NCBI GenBank assembly: GCA_036850795.1
Contig: JAAECO010000003.1
Span: forward strand, 2,790,001 to 2,854,000
Origin: Cordyceps javanica
Lineage: Eukaryota > Ascomycota > Sordariomycetes > Hypocreales > Cordycipitaceae
DNA: 64,000 nt
Direction of reading: 5' to 3'
In this document: one piece after another, positions 48,660 through 58,986 of the stretch
How the letters are laid out: each line of letters opens with the position of its first letter
Position numbering within the stretch: the first letter of the stretch is position 1
Made by a program: the position numbers and the translations under genes
Notes under the pieces: generated by a model
What the model was told of the DNA's origin: nothing
Seen by the model: only the letters and a program-made list of their open reading frames with translations
Databases searched by the model: none

Positions 48660-50692
48660 ATGGCGCATCTACGAGGCGGCGCCGCGCTGCGAAGCGCCCG
48701 CCAACAATTACAGCTGCATAACACGGCCATGAAGCGGTCGCCCGTGATTATAGCACGCTGGTACAGCATGCAGATCGAGCCGGAGCACCCCAAGCCCCCG
48801 CGGCAGGGAAACTCCGCCAAGCTGGGCCGCTCGTTCCAGGGCCAGGTCATGGGCAGCATCGGCGCGCGTCTACGCAGAGAGCGTGAGCAGCGCGCGCAGT
48901 ACGAGCAGTGGCGCAACACAACGGATCCAGCAAGGAACTGGATGATTACTTTCTGTATGGATAGGACCACCTGAACCCCCTTCGTTTCCCGCAGTTGCCA
49001 TGTCAAAGTTTGCTGACCAGGACCAAAAAGTCTTCCTTTCTAGCATTGGCATCGCGTACTGGCTGGGCACATACTGGCCGCGCGAGCCCGAGCCCTCGTC
49101 GACGCTGCCGCTGCCCAAGTCCAAGATTCCCAAGCACAACACCAAGCTCGAAAACATGCAGGCGGCGTGGGCCGACTTTGTGCGCGTCCTTGGCAAGGAG
49201 CACGTCAGCACGCTCGAAGCCGACCTCGAGCAGCACTCCACTGCCGACTGGTCCTCGCACCGACCGCATCCCGACGAGCGGCCGTTCTGCGTCGTCTACC
49301 CCAGCTCCACTGAGGAAGTGTCCGAGATTATGAAGATCTGCCACCAGCGACGCATCCCCGTCGTGGGCTATAGCGGTGGCACCAGCCTCGAGGGCCATTT
49401 CACACCAACGCGTAAGGGCGTCTCGATCGACTTTCGGCGCATGGACAAGATTGTGAAGCTGCACAAGGAGGACCTAGACGTGATCGTGCAGCCAGCCGTC
49501 GGCTGGGAGCGACTCAACGAGCAGCTTGGCGAAGACGGGCTGTTCTTCCCGCCGGACCCGGGCCCGGGCGCCATGATCGGCGGTATGGTCGGCACGGGGT
49601 GCAGCGGCACCAACGCCTACCGTTACGGCACCATGCGCGAGTGGGTGCTGAGCCTGACGGTTGTGCTGGCTGACGGCACCGTCGTGAAAACGCGCCAGCG
49701 TCCGCGCAAGAGCTCCGCCGGTTACGACCTTACCAAGCTCTTCATCGGCTCCGAGGGTACCCTGGGCCTCGTCACCGAGGCGACTCTCAAGGTCACGGTC
49801 AAGCCCGAGTCGACGAGCGTCGCCGTTGGCACGTTTCCGACTATCGGCCACGCCGCCGGCTGCGTCGCCCGGGTTGTCGGCCAGGGCGTGCCCATTGCCG
49901 CCATCGAGATCCTCGACGACAACCAGATGCACTTCATCAACGAGGCGGGCATGACGTCGCGCGCGTGGAAGGAGGCGCCCACGCTCTTCTTAAAGTTTGC
50001 CGGCACGCCCGCAGGCGTCAAGGAGCAGGTGGCCACGGTGCAGGCGCTCGCGCGCCAGGCCGGCTCCCAGTCGTTCGAGTTTGCACGCACCCAGCAGGAG
50101 CAGGACGAGCTGTGGAGCGCACGCAAGGAGGCCCTCTGGAGCACCATGGCCGTCATGAAGCCCGGCGACCGCGTCTGGACCGGCGACGTCGCCGTCCCGA
50201 TGAGCAACTTGCCGCGGCTGATTGACGAGACCAAGGAGGACATGCGCAAGAGCGGCCTCCGGGGGTCGATTGTCGGCCACGTCGGCGATGGCAACTTTCA
50301 CTGTAGGTTTTTTTTTCTCATATTTTCAGCAGTCACTCATTCTTGAACATGCGTCTAACAACCTCTTCAGCTATTCTCATCTACAGCGATGCCCAGCGCA
50401 AAAAGGCAGAGACCGTGGTGCACCGCATGGTGAAGCGTGCCGTCGAGATGGAGGGTACAGTTACGGTAAGCAAGCCTGACGTGCGAACGGTTTTCAGCAG
50501 CTAATACCTCGACAGGGCGAGCATGGCGTGGGCCTGGTCAAGCGCGACTACCTCGAGCACGAGCTCGGCGTGACCACCGTGGATACGATGCGCCAGATCA
50601 AGAAGGCTCTCGACCCGCTGTGTCTGCTCAACACGGACAAGGTCGTTCGCATGCAAAAACCTGGCAAGGGTGACGAGGTCGAGGAGTGGTAA
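48660..50692 (+). CDS. D-lactate dehydrogenase (cytochrome), FAD-linked, mitochondrial type
   Basis: Four exons: 48660-48954, 48995-50302, 50371-50465 and 50516-50692, total 624 residues. The enzyme oxidises D-lactate to pyruvate and passes electrons to cytochrome c. An Arg/Ala/Gln-rich N-terminus (AHLRGGAALRSARQQ) fits a mitochondrial presequence. The FAD-binding PCMH domain follows, with VVYPSSTEEV, VVGYSGGTSLEGH, DPGPGAMIGGMVGTGCSGTN and SSAGYDLTKLFIGSEGTLG. The C-terminal FAD-oxidase domain ends in GHVGDGNFH and GTVTGEHGVGLVKRDYL, the family's metal- and substrate-side motifs. Introns are 40, 68 and 50 bases. The 40-base one is near the minimum for fungi but has a plausible CTGAAC branch site and restores FAMSKFADQDQK. 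Yeast has Dld1 and Dld2/Dld3 relatives. The hydrophobic stretch near 110-125 is more like Dld1. Its 3' end meets the SDR gene tail-to-tail. Confidence 0.92.
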
Positions 50693-50844
50693 AAAAAAAA
50701 TCATGATGCTTTCTTTTTCATTTTGGAAGCAGAATGATGTGTTGATGCAGTGTATTATAACCTCTCTTGCTTGGATGTCGGCCGGCTAAAGAGTTTCCTT
50801 TTCCCCGCCATACGTCTATAGATAATCCCAGACATGTACATCTA

Positions 50845-51868
50845 CTAGTTCGGAAACGCCGTGCTCTCGTACTCCTCCAGTCTCCTGGCCTCGGCCACCT
50901 CGGCCAAGACGCGTCTCTGCTTGGCCTCGACGCGGTCAATGGCGTCCATGCCTAGCGGCAGCCGGAGCACCCTGCCGAGGAGCGGTCCCCCGGCTCCGGC
51001 TCCCGCCGACAGCCGCTCCTCCCCGGCGACGACCTCGTAGATGCGGTCGGCGGCCTTTTGCGGGTCGCCGCGCTGCGTACCCGTCAGCCGGTCAAACATG
51101 TCCATGGTCCGGCCGACCGCCGTCGTCGCCCCTGCCCCTGCGCCGGCGCCGCCCCGATACGCTTCGGGCAGCGGCGCGCGCGGCGTCTGCAGCGCGTGGA
51201 AGAAGTTGGTCCGGAACATGCCCGGCTCGACGAGCAGCACCGTCACGCCAAACTCGGCCACCTCGGCCGACAGCGCCTCGGACAGGCCCTCGAGCGCAAA
51301 CTTGCTGGCCCCGTAGAGGCCCCGCGTCGCGCCCGCGTCCTGCCCCGCGCCGCTCGACATGTTGACGATGCAGCCGCGCCGCCGCGCGCGCATGCCTGGC
51401 AGGACGCCCTGCGTGGTGAAGAGCGGCCCGTAGACGTTGGTCCGGAACTGCAGCTCGGTCTCCTCCTCGCTGTGCGGGGGAAAACAGGAAGAGGTCAGTA
51501 GCTGCGGTGTGTGTGTGTGTGTGTAGACGCGGTGGTCGGCTGGGACGAAGAGAAGGGGAAAAATGGGCGTACCTAAACTGCTCAATGGCACCGAGGATCG
51601 AGTAGCCGGCGTTATTGACCAGTACGTCGATCTGACCGTAGATGTTCTCGGCGTCCTTTACTTTGGCGAGTATCTGAGCCTGCGAGTCCGTCATGTCCAG
51701 CTCGACGACGCGGCCGCCGGCAGAGGTGATTTGCCGCACGGCGTCGGTCGACTTGGCCGTGCTGCGGACGGTGCCAATGACGCGTTGTCCGGAGGCGAGC
51801 GCTCTGAGGGCAAGGAGAAGGCCGAAGCCGCTAGACACACCGGTGATGAACCAGACTTGCGATGCCAT
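50845..51868 (-). CDS. Classical short-chain dehydrogenase/reductase
   Basis: Two exons, 51868-51573 and 51469-50845, separated by a 103-base intron with a GT microsatellite, encode 306 residues. Classical SDR motifs are all present: TGVSSGFG cofactor loop at 9-16, NNAG at 85-88, Asn110, Ser138 in NMSSGAG, and YGASK with Tyr151 and Lys155. The LDMTD around 57-61 fits NADP(H)/NAD(H) adenine contacts, and EPGMFRTNF follows later. It should oxidise or reduce an alcohol/ketone using a nicotinamide cofactor. The substrate is not evident. An Ala/Gly-rich low-complexity insertion (GGAGAGAGAT) lies near residue 205. There is no signal peptide, so it is probably cytosolic. It ends 152 bases from the D-lactate dehydrogenase stop, a convergent pair. 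Confidence 0.92.
51507..51524 (+). repeat. GT microsatellite inside the SDR intron
   Basis: About nine GT units occur within intron 51470-51572. Confidence 0.8.
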
Positions 51869-52743
51869 TTTGTTTTGTCCTTCTTGTTAAAGATACTCGA
51901 GGCGGAGGGCGGCACGTTGATATGATATAAGTCAGTGGCAAAAGAGAAGCAGTTCGGTGTTCAAAAATGATATTGATGAATCATGGAGGTTTACAGATCG
52001 GGATGGATGCTGGGGGTGTGGACATAACGGATATAAGAAGAGGCTATTTCCATGCCCAGAAACTGTTGATGTACTTTTTTTTTTTCACCCATGACTTTGT
52101 TGGTGGGCTTGTAGCCTGATTGCGAGATCTTTGATGAGCCATGTGGGCATCTATTGTAAACTATCAACGTGTCAGCTACTTTGTTATTCTTTGAACCAAG
52201 ACCTCTATGCCACTTTTCCCGGACAACAATCGACCCCGGCCTCTGACACATGGGTAAAAGCTCATCTTTTTACACAATCAAGTCTCTTCTCTCCTTTCTG
52301 TACTGGTACGGCACGTTATTTTCCGGTCCCTGCAGACAGCAGATTTGAGGCAATTACACCACATCCTCAAAGAAGTCTCAGGTCTGTTATACAGCTGGCG
52401 ATTGAAAAGTAGCCATACTTCAGTATACGTACCCAAGTCTGTTCTTTACTTCGCGGCCACTCTTCACTGGCAAGCCCCATTGTTTGGAGAGCTACTTTGA
52501 GAGAAACTGCATTAACTTCGCATTCGGTGGTGAGTTTGATCGAAATTGTAAACTCTCTCTCGGCCTGTTTGCTGTTTGCCGCTCGCCTTCGCGCTAGTGG
52601 CATGTGAAGAAGTGGCATGTGAAGAGAAAAGGGGGATGCAAACGCAAGAACTTGTAAACGCTGAAAGCATGATGTGGCACGCTTCCTAGGCACTCTTGGT
52701 TCCTCTTCTCTCAAGCCATCAGCTGCGTTCAGAAAAAGCTTCG
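51869..52743. other. Intergenic, 875 bases
   Basis: This is the SDR promoter side, with a 12-base T run near 52076-52086. Beyond that the sequence is even in composition and shows no gene. Confidence 0.55.
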
Positions 52744-53020
52744 ATGTCTTTGGCTGCCGAGTTAAGCAATCAGCTTGTCAGGTATGTTTGCAGACTACTT
52801 TCCTGAGATTCGGGACTTCTCAATTGATTCTATGAGAGGAGCTGTCGAGGACCTCTATAATGGCGATGACAAAGGTGCGGCATCAGCTTCTGGCGGGGGG
52901 CCCTTCGACCTAGGGCGCAAACAGGCCGCTCCTCCCTCACGCCGAGTTGCGTGTTTCTGCGGACCACATCTGATTCAAGGTCTTCACAACCTTGATGAAA
53001 GCAAATTTGATGCATAACCC
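52744..53020 (+). pseudogene. Possible decayed copy of a BTB-domain gene 5' end
   Basis: An ATG at 52744 opens MSLAAELSNQLV and reaches a GTATGT donor after exactly 38 bases, phase 2. The BTB gene 812 bases downstream has a first exon that is also 38 bases, phase 2, with similar residues (MTLLVEFITNLR). After a plausible 55-base intron, an open stretch reads GAVEDLYNGDD, reminiscent of a BTB domain start. It then degenerates into GASASGGGP-like sequence and a stop, with no matching BTB strand or helix. I infer a duplicated, decayed 5' end. The alternative is chance resemblance between two short N-termini. Confidence 0.35.
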
Positions 53021-53555
53021 AGAAACGCAGCCGATACCGTGAGCCTCCTCAGCGCGATTATCCCCGGTATATCAAATGCGAAGACAGTCACCGCTGTCAG
53101 AAATCGCGCGCAACCCATCTCTTTCCATGTAGATATTGAATAAGTGATAACTATTGTCTGTAAAAAGTGCCCTATTTTTTACCGCTACTGGAAACGGCTC
53201 GTACTTTTGGCTTGCCCTTCTTACTATGTGTCTGGATTTTGGGTCGCTGCAGAACGGCGCTTCTAATCAAGGCGCTTTCCGCGCACTCAGATTGTGCTGG
53301 ATCAATTTTGCGACCTGCATCAAATCACTAACCTCTCGTTGCCTGCTTCATTGCATCTTTCTAATTTCATTAACTTGTTTGCTTGTTTTTTTTTGTTCAA
53401 AGTGACCAGTGAATGATGTGCGGGTTGACCGAGTGAATCGCAAACGAAAGCGCTCCTCACGCCTCGTAGAGCGTCGGTTGCCTCGTACTTGTCTTCTCAA
53501 ATACTACCTTTACAAAACCTCTCTTCTTTTCATTCAATCTGCTAGACACGGAAAA
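53021..53555. other. Spacer between the two BTB-like 5' ends
   Basis: 535 bases, AT-richer than the flanks, with a T run near 53386. It contains no convincing frame and is probably promoter of the downstream BTB gene. Confidence 0.45.
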
Positions 53556-54310
53556 ATGACTCTGCTAGTGGAATTTATAACAAACCTTCGCCAGTAAGCC
53601 GCACGCTCAACGCGAATGACTAGCTGAAGACGCTGACCTTGTAGAAACCTTGCCGATGGTGTCTTCGTCGACTTCCACCTTCTTTGTGAGGGCGCAATGA
53701 TTGGAGTTCACAAGATCGTCCTCTGTTCGCACTCACCTGTCTTTCTAACTGCTCTCTCTCGGGCTCTAACAAAGTTGTGGCACCGTCAACTGACATTGCA
53801 CTAGCTACTGACAAATATAAGGAGAATTACGCCGGTGTGTATGAAATCAAAGAAAGCCACTGTGCGTGCGTCTTGAGAATGGTTGAGTTCATGTACACAG
53901 GCTCGTACAAGGCTCCAGTCAAAGTTTCAAAGGTCGCTGGGGAAGAAAATTCCGATGTCATATTTCATGCGAGAATGGTTGCTCTGGCAGACAGATACTG
54001 GATCCAACCTCTTCATGACCTCGCTTTGAGTGCTTTCAGGATTTCTGTTGATTCAGAAGAGGACTCCAGCGCTCTGCTTCGATCTGTGCCCGGAGTATAC
54101 GAGATTGATGCAGAAGGAAGTGTTGAACTCCGTCGCATCCTTGTCGAGAAGTGTGACTCCCATTTTGCGAACCAAACTGATAGCAAAAGCATAGAAGATC
54201 TTTTAGAAGAGGTTTCGAAGGCAAGTCCCCAGTTTGCCATAGATCTTCTGAAAGCCAAGTTTCGCGCCACTGGGTATTCTGAAAGGGGTTACTGCTATTT
54301 TTGCGGCTAA
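53556..54310 (+). CDS. BTB/POZ domain protein, reading frame apparently broken in the middle
   Basis: Exon 1 (53556-53593, MTLLVEFITNLR) joins exon 2 at 53645 across a 51-base intron with a CTGAC branch site. Exon 2 gives NLADGVFVDFHLLCEGA, then GVHKIVLCSHSPVFLTAL, a clear BTB strand-helix core. The final coding block resumes in a different frame near 53805 with KENYAGVYEIKES, VEFMYTGSY and a BACK-like helical tail to the stop at 54310. That is exactly what should follow in a BTB protein. Between about 53745 and 53805 I found no GT-AG intron that restores the frame without deleting conserved residues. So either a non-standard intron, a sequencing error or a frameshift is present. BTB proteins commonly act as homodimeric adaptors, often for cullin-3 ubiquitin ligases. 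The partner here is unknown. Confidence 0.65.
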
Positions 54311-54540
54311 CATTGAGATGATGGTCATCAAAGATGCTTTACAGCGGTTGCAGACGTCATAATTGATCTGAGATGCGCCTGCGGCTTTCTTTTAGGAACG
54401 CGCGTCGCAGGAGTTGATAAAAAACTTAGCCGAGAAACCGTTCGAGCTTTGCAGACAAGGCAATTGATCGTTCATTATACATTACCCAAAAAGAAGAAAA
54501 GAAAACCCCAATTCTCTGGCTTTCCCAATAACCCCAGAAG

Positions 54541-55889
54541 CTAGGTTACAGCATATCTGTATCGATTACGGGCCTGCTTTTTCCCCCAGTGCCCCTGAAT
54601 ACGATCCAGCAGAGTCTTGTTTGAAAAAACATCCCCTATGGCATCAAGTAAAGACACTCCTCCCATACCTGTTCCATTCGCCATCCCCATGCCTACTAAA
54701 CCACTTTTGATAATGCTTGTCCCAGCCCCGTTGATCAGCGCAACCAGCGGTATCTTGGCACTCAGCACCCTTTTGCGAAGGAGGGCTCCCAAAAAGTCAA
54801 TCTTCTCTCCGTACATTGTGAAGCTGGTGACCTGCAGCTTCAGCGTGACGTGTCCAGCTTGTAATTGCGATGCCTGGCCACGGATAATGCCGGCGAGGTT
54901 GCTGAGAATGGTTGGTATATCCACCAGGCCGTCAATGTACACATGGGTAGCCCCCGGTACCAGACTGACATTGTACGCCAAAGCCTCTCCGATTTTGATG
55001 TCATTGACAATCAGATCGACCGTCACGTTGCCAACCTGTACGCTTATAGAGCTTGGGTTGGAAAAACTGATGTTTGCCTGCACGTTCTTGTTGTCGACTG
55101 GTGGTAGAACGAGGTTGACTTCATTTAGTGTGATATCGCTAAGCCCACGAAGACCATTGATTTCGATTGGTCGCTCGAGGTTAAAGTTGTAGCGGAGCAT
55201 TCCGAGGAAGACATCAAGGCCCCTTACGCGCACGTCGAAAGGGATCGTCTCACTATCGATGAAGCGGTCCGCCCAGCCAACGAGTGCGTCCGAGTCATTC
55301 ACGTGCAACACTCCTTTCGTGATGTTGATCTGTGTAGCCGTGTCGATTGGGAACCCTTGAATGTCCGCGGTGAGCACAGTTGGTGGCTGATCTTGGGTGG
55401 TGTCGTGAAGCGTGAACTCGAGGTCACCGACCCTGGCCGCCATGGGTGACGCAACGGACGCATTGGCAGCAAAATCGATTTCTTTTGAATTTCGAATAAA
55501 TACCGAGGCATGTTGCACTAGAATATTGCGAGAGTTGATGAAGCGGGCGATGATGAGTGGTATGAAAACCTTGAAGCTGCGTGGGGGAACCGTCAGTGGG
55601 AGGGCTACTTTCGCTTGGCGAGTTTGACCAACAAGAGGGGCAAAAGGATAGCCAGTCCCAGGACGACTCCGACGGCATAGTATTTCCAGTATTTTTTAAA
55701 GTGGCCTTTGTTCTTTTTTCCCCTGTCGTCTTTAGTCTCCTGTTTTGATTCCTTTTTGGATACTGGGCCAGCAGAAGGCGACTCATTGTCACTCGGGCTT
55801 TGGCTGTGGTTGCTCTGAGAATCAGAGTGCTCACTGCCACTGCCAGATTTGAGAGGTTTTTTGTCTGTGGATGGATCGGGTTTCGACAT
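54541..55889 (-). CDS. Single-pass membrane protein of the DUF3712 family
   Basis: The start at 55889 gives a hydrophilic Ser/Lys-rich segment (1-65), then one transmembrane helix at about 70-88 (AVGVVLGLAILLPLLL). The second exon ends at 54541 and carries a long, beta-rich outer or lumenal part: VFIRNSKEIDF, DIQGFPIDTATQINI, repeated asparagine sites such as NVT and NVS, and hydrophobic strands, as in fungal DUF3712 proteins. Several family members sit in the vacuolar membrane; location here is inferred. The first splice site is unclear. One option is a 32-base intron (55577-55608), too short to be comfortable. The other is a 59-base intron (55570-55628) with an unusual GTCAAA donor. Both keep the frame; total length is 438 or 429 residues. 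Confidence in the family is good, in the exact exon edge low. Confidence 0.72.
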
Positions 55890-57393
55890 GGTGTGCGAGA
55901 AAAATCAGATATATCGTGGATACGGAGAGCTGAACATCCGCGAGCGCTGCGCAGATCATCCGACTTATACACCAATGTAATATCATGACTATGATGAAAA
56001 GAAACATGTGATCACGGCTATACAATCATGGTATTATACTCTATTCACAGCATCAAGAGACGGACACGGGGTATCGACGAGGTATGTGAGACCGATATAA
56101 CCGGCCCCAGCACGGCGGAGCCTGTACCCAACACGTTATGTGCGGAGGCTGGTGCTGGACTCATTGCAGCAAACGCGTAACAATGAAGTGTGATAAGGCG
56201 GCTTGTCATCTAATCAGTGACTGACTAGGCTTGAGAGCCGGTGCCTTGGTCTGTCAGAGATGGAGCAATATTTCCGCAGGAGTGGGCAGTCAGTGAGGCC
56301 AGGGCGTTGGTGCCGGAACGGAGGCGGAATTGACCAACATGCAGGAACATAATAAAGGCGTTGATTTCCTTCTTTTTTCTCGGAAGCCGGTCGTTTGTGG
56401 CGCCTTGGTACTAGTCTACTTTTTGTTGGGGCGAGACGCTTTCCATGTTGAGGCTCTCACGACGATCGTTCAAGGAGCATACTCGATTGAAATTGCGCCA
56501 AGCCATTGCGCAAAGATGATGACGAGACATGAAAAGATTCAAGTCATTGGTCAAAGCACATTCGACGCAGAGAAATGTGAGAGATTAGTATTGCGAGATG
56601 TGGTGTTGACCATATCAAAGCCGGCACAAACCGTCTCAGGCTGGAGTATTTCGTTTTCATTAGGCGGATTTAAGGTTCACCATGGCTCCCGCTCATAGGA
56701 TGATTACGGTATACTCCCGTGGCCGTCCAGATCTGGCCGCGATGCTAGGGCTGGTCGGTGCTGTCGACCTTGCCATATTCGTGCCTGGTTGCGGACTTTG
56801 AGTACGTACTGTATTGGATGACTGGGTCATCAACTTGGCGGGATCAACCAAGGGGACTGTCTCTCATCCTAGTTTAGTGGCTTGCGTGGGCATGGCTGGC
56901 TGGATGGTTGGCTGGATGGTTAGCTGGCGGGCTGTTGATGTCTTTGCCGAATATTTCTTGCTTAATAAGAAAACTACTCAGTATTAGCGTCGTCCAGTCG
57001 TCCAGGTTCAGACCGCCCCACCAAAACGCCGCCCAGCCAGCCAACCATACAGAGCCGTCTGTCTGCCTGGGTCGTCACTGTCCCGTCCGTGTCATGTCAT
57101 GCGGCTCTTTCGCATGGCAGCGGGGAATAGCGTCGCCTGCTGTCTTCAGCTCGTGACGCCGCATCATGGTCGATTTGACTTTGCTCAACCCATCCCGCCT
57201 TCACATGTCACAAATCTCACTCCATTCCTACTCTCGCATCATCAACCCGATTTCTCCATAAACACGAATCGAATACACGCGTTGATGCACCGCACGAAAC
57301 CCGCGGCTGAAGCTTCGCTAAGCTCCCTGCCCATCCAACCCCGCCAAACGGCCGCTCGCGCGGCAAGCAACTACTAGGTACCGATCGACAAGC
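55890..57393. other. Divergent intergenic region, DUF3712 / PHAF1 genes
   Basis: 1.5 kb that should hold both promoters. A 122-codon plus-strand frame (56330-56698) has no domain and I do not call it. GGCTGGCTGGATGG-type short repeats occur at 56891-56935. CT- and CCGCC-rich leader sequence precedes the PHAF1 start. Confidence 0.5.
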
Positions 57394-58986
57394 ATGTCGC
57401 TATTCAGCGCACAGCTGCATCCCGGGCGCGCTTTGGGCTTTCTAGGTTCGTGAGTCGGGTTTTCGGTAGTGTGCATCGTGTCGGGCTAACTTGCGCCAGT
57501 CCTCGGTGCCTCCCTCCACGATGTTCTCACACGGCTCAAAGCCGAACCACAGCGGTTCCCCAAGATCGATGTTGTGCACTCGACAGAAAAGCCCGTCAAG
57601 GACCCAATATGCATCTTGCTCCCGCAAAACGGCATGCGACTGCGCTTTGATGGCCCCGAGCAGCGACTGCGACTCATCGAGATTACCGACTTTACCAAGA
57701 ACCACATCACGTTCAAGGACCGTGACCTGGTGCGACCTCCCAACAGTACCGCAGAGCCCAGTTCGCCTATTCCGGGCGAGTCCTCCTCAGGCCCGACATT
57801 TCGGCACATATACCAGCGACTACTAGGTCCGACCTATGCTGGCGAGTTCATTCCTTCGTCAAGCGGCGGCCAGGGTGTGGGCATCTACGTGCTGTCGTAT
57901 CCGGGGGTGGCTTTCAATTTTCCGATGCCAGCTTCAGCGTACTCCCCTGACAAGGACGTCGTATCGTTGCTATCATCCTCATCCAGCCAGATCGCCACGT
58001 CCATGGCCGTCTTCAGCGGAGAATCGTGGGCCGACGCGAGACCCACGCTGTGGACAGAAGTATTGCCCAGCGTCAAATCGTCGACCGTCTTTCCCCGGAC
58101 CAAAGATGTGTATCCAGACGAGGTATCCCTCGTTCGAATTCATGGAGGAGGCAAGCTGCAAATGCTTCGCAAGTGGACCAACAGCGGCTTCTGCATCCAG
58201 CTGGGTCAGACTACCCCCCAAGAACTGGTCATGGAGCTGGGGCCCCCAAACGCCATCTATCGCAAAAATGACGAGAAAATGGACGTTCATCATGGACGGG
58301 CAGCAGGCGCCTCGAGGGGTAGAAGTGATAGCGCCAACCTAGGTCGCGCAGACGAGACCATGACAGACACCGATCAGTCGTCGATGAACACGGGCTCGGA
58401 CGACTCGGATAACGAGGAGTCGGTCGATGAAGACAGCGCAGGCAACCCCTCGGGGGAATGCTTTTACAACTACTTCCACATGGGCTTCGATGTGCTGCTC
58501 TCCAAGCCAACGGCGCCATCCAAGGCCCCGCCTGGGCAGCAAAACGGGACTCTGGATACCATGGCAGTCAAGATGCACCACCCTGACCGGCTGGTCGTGA
58601 CCAAGGTTGTGCTACACGGAAACATTCCCGGCTCATACGAGTTCAACCGCCACAGGCGTTGTCGGTGGGAGATTGCCTACCCCGGGCGGGAGGACCAGGT
58701 GGTGACGTCGGAGCTGGAGTTTGAGCACGTCGAGGCGCTGATGAACCAGACGTGGGAGAGCGATCTGCCCAACGGCAAATCCCAGGCGCGACATCGGGGT
58801 ATGGTCCTTAATCGGGGCTGGGGCAACAGTCCGGGCAGCAGCTGCGAGTTTCTGGGCGGGTGGGAGGAGAGTGGCGCGCGACGGGCGGAGGCAAACAGTG
58901 ACTCGACGACGACGCTATACGGGTTCCCGGGGCTGGTGTTTGAAGTGTTGAAGAATGGATATATCAATACCGTGACAATTTTCTGA
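57394..58986 (+). CDS. PHAF1/UPF0183 family protein (phagophore assembly factor 1-like)
   Basis: Exons 57394-57445 and 57500-58986 (54-base intron, GTTCGT...GCGCCAG, GCTAAC branch) encode 512 residues. The conserved opening is MSLFSAQLHPGRALGFLVLG, restored by splicing. It is followed by LHDVLTRLKAEPQRFPKIDV, then LLPQNGMRLRFDGPEQRLRLIEI and YPGVAFNFP, all typical of UPF0183. TTPQELVMELGPPNAIYRKND is another hallmark. An acidic loop (DSDNEESVDEDS, about 310) breaks the core before CFYNYFHMGFDVLLS, and the end contains GFPGLVFEVLKNGYINTVTIF. Human PHAF1 (C16orf70) binds phosphoinositides and associates with autophagic membranes; the same role here is inference. No signal peptide or membrane segment is seen, so it is probably cytosolic or peripheral. 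Confidence 0.93.

Noticed and set aside
56330..56698. 122-codon plus-strand frame in the DUF3712/PHAF1 interval
   Set aside because: No family similarity recognised, no leader-like sequence, and it sits in a divergent promoter region.
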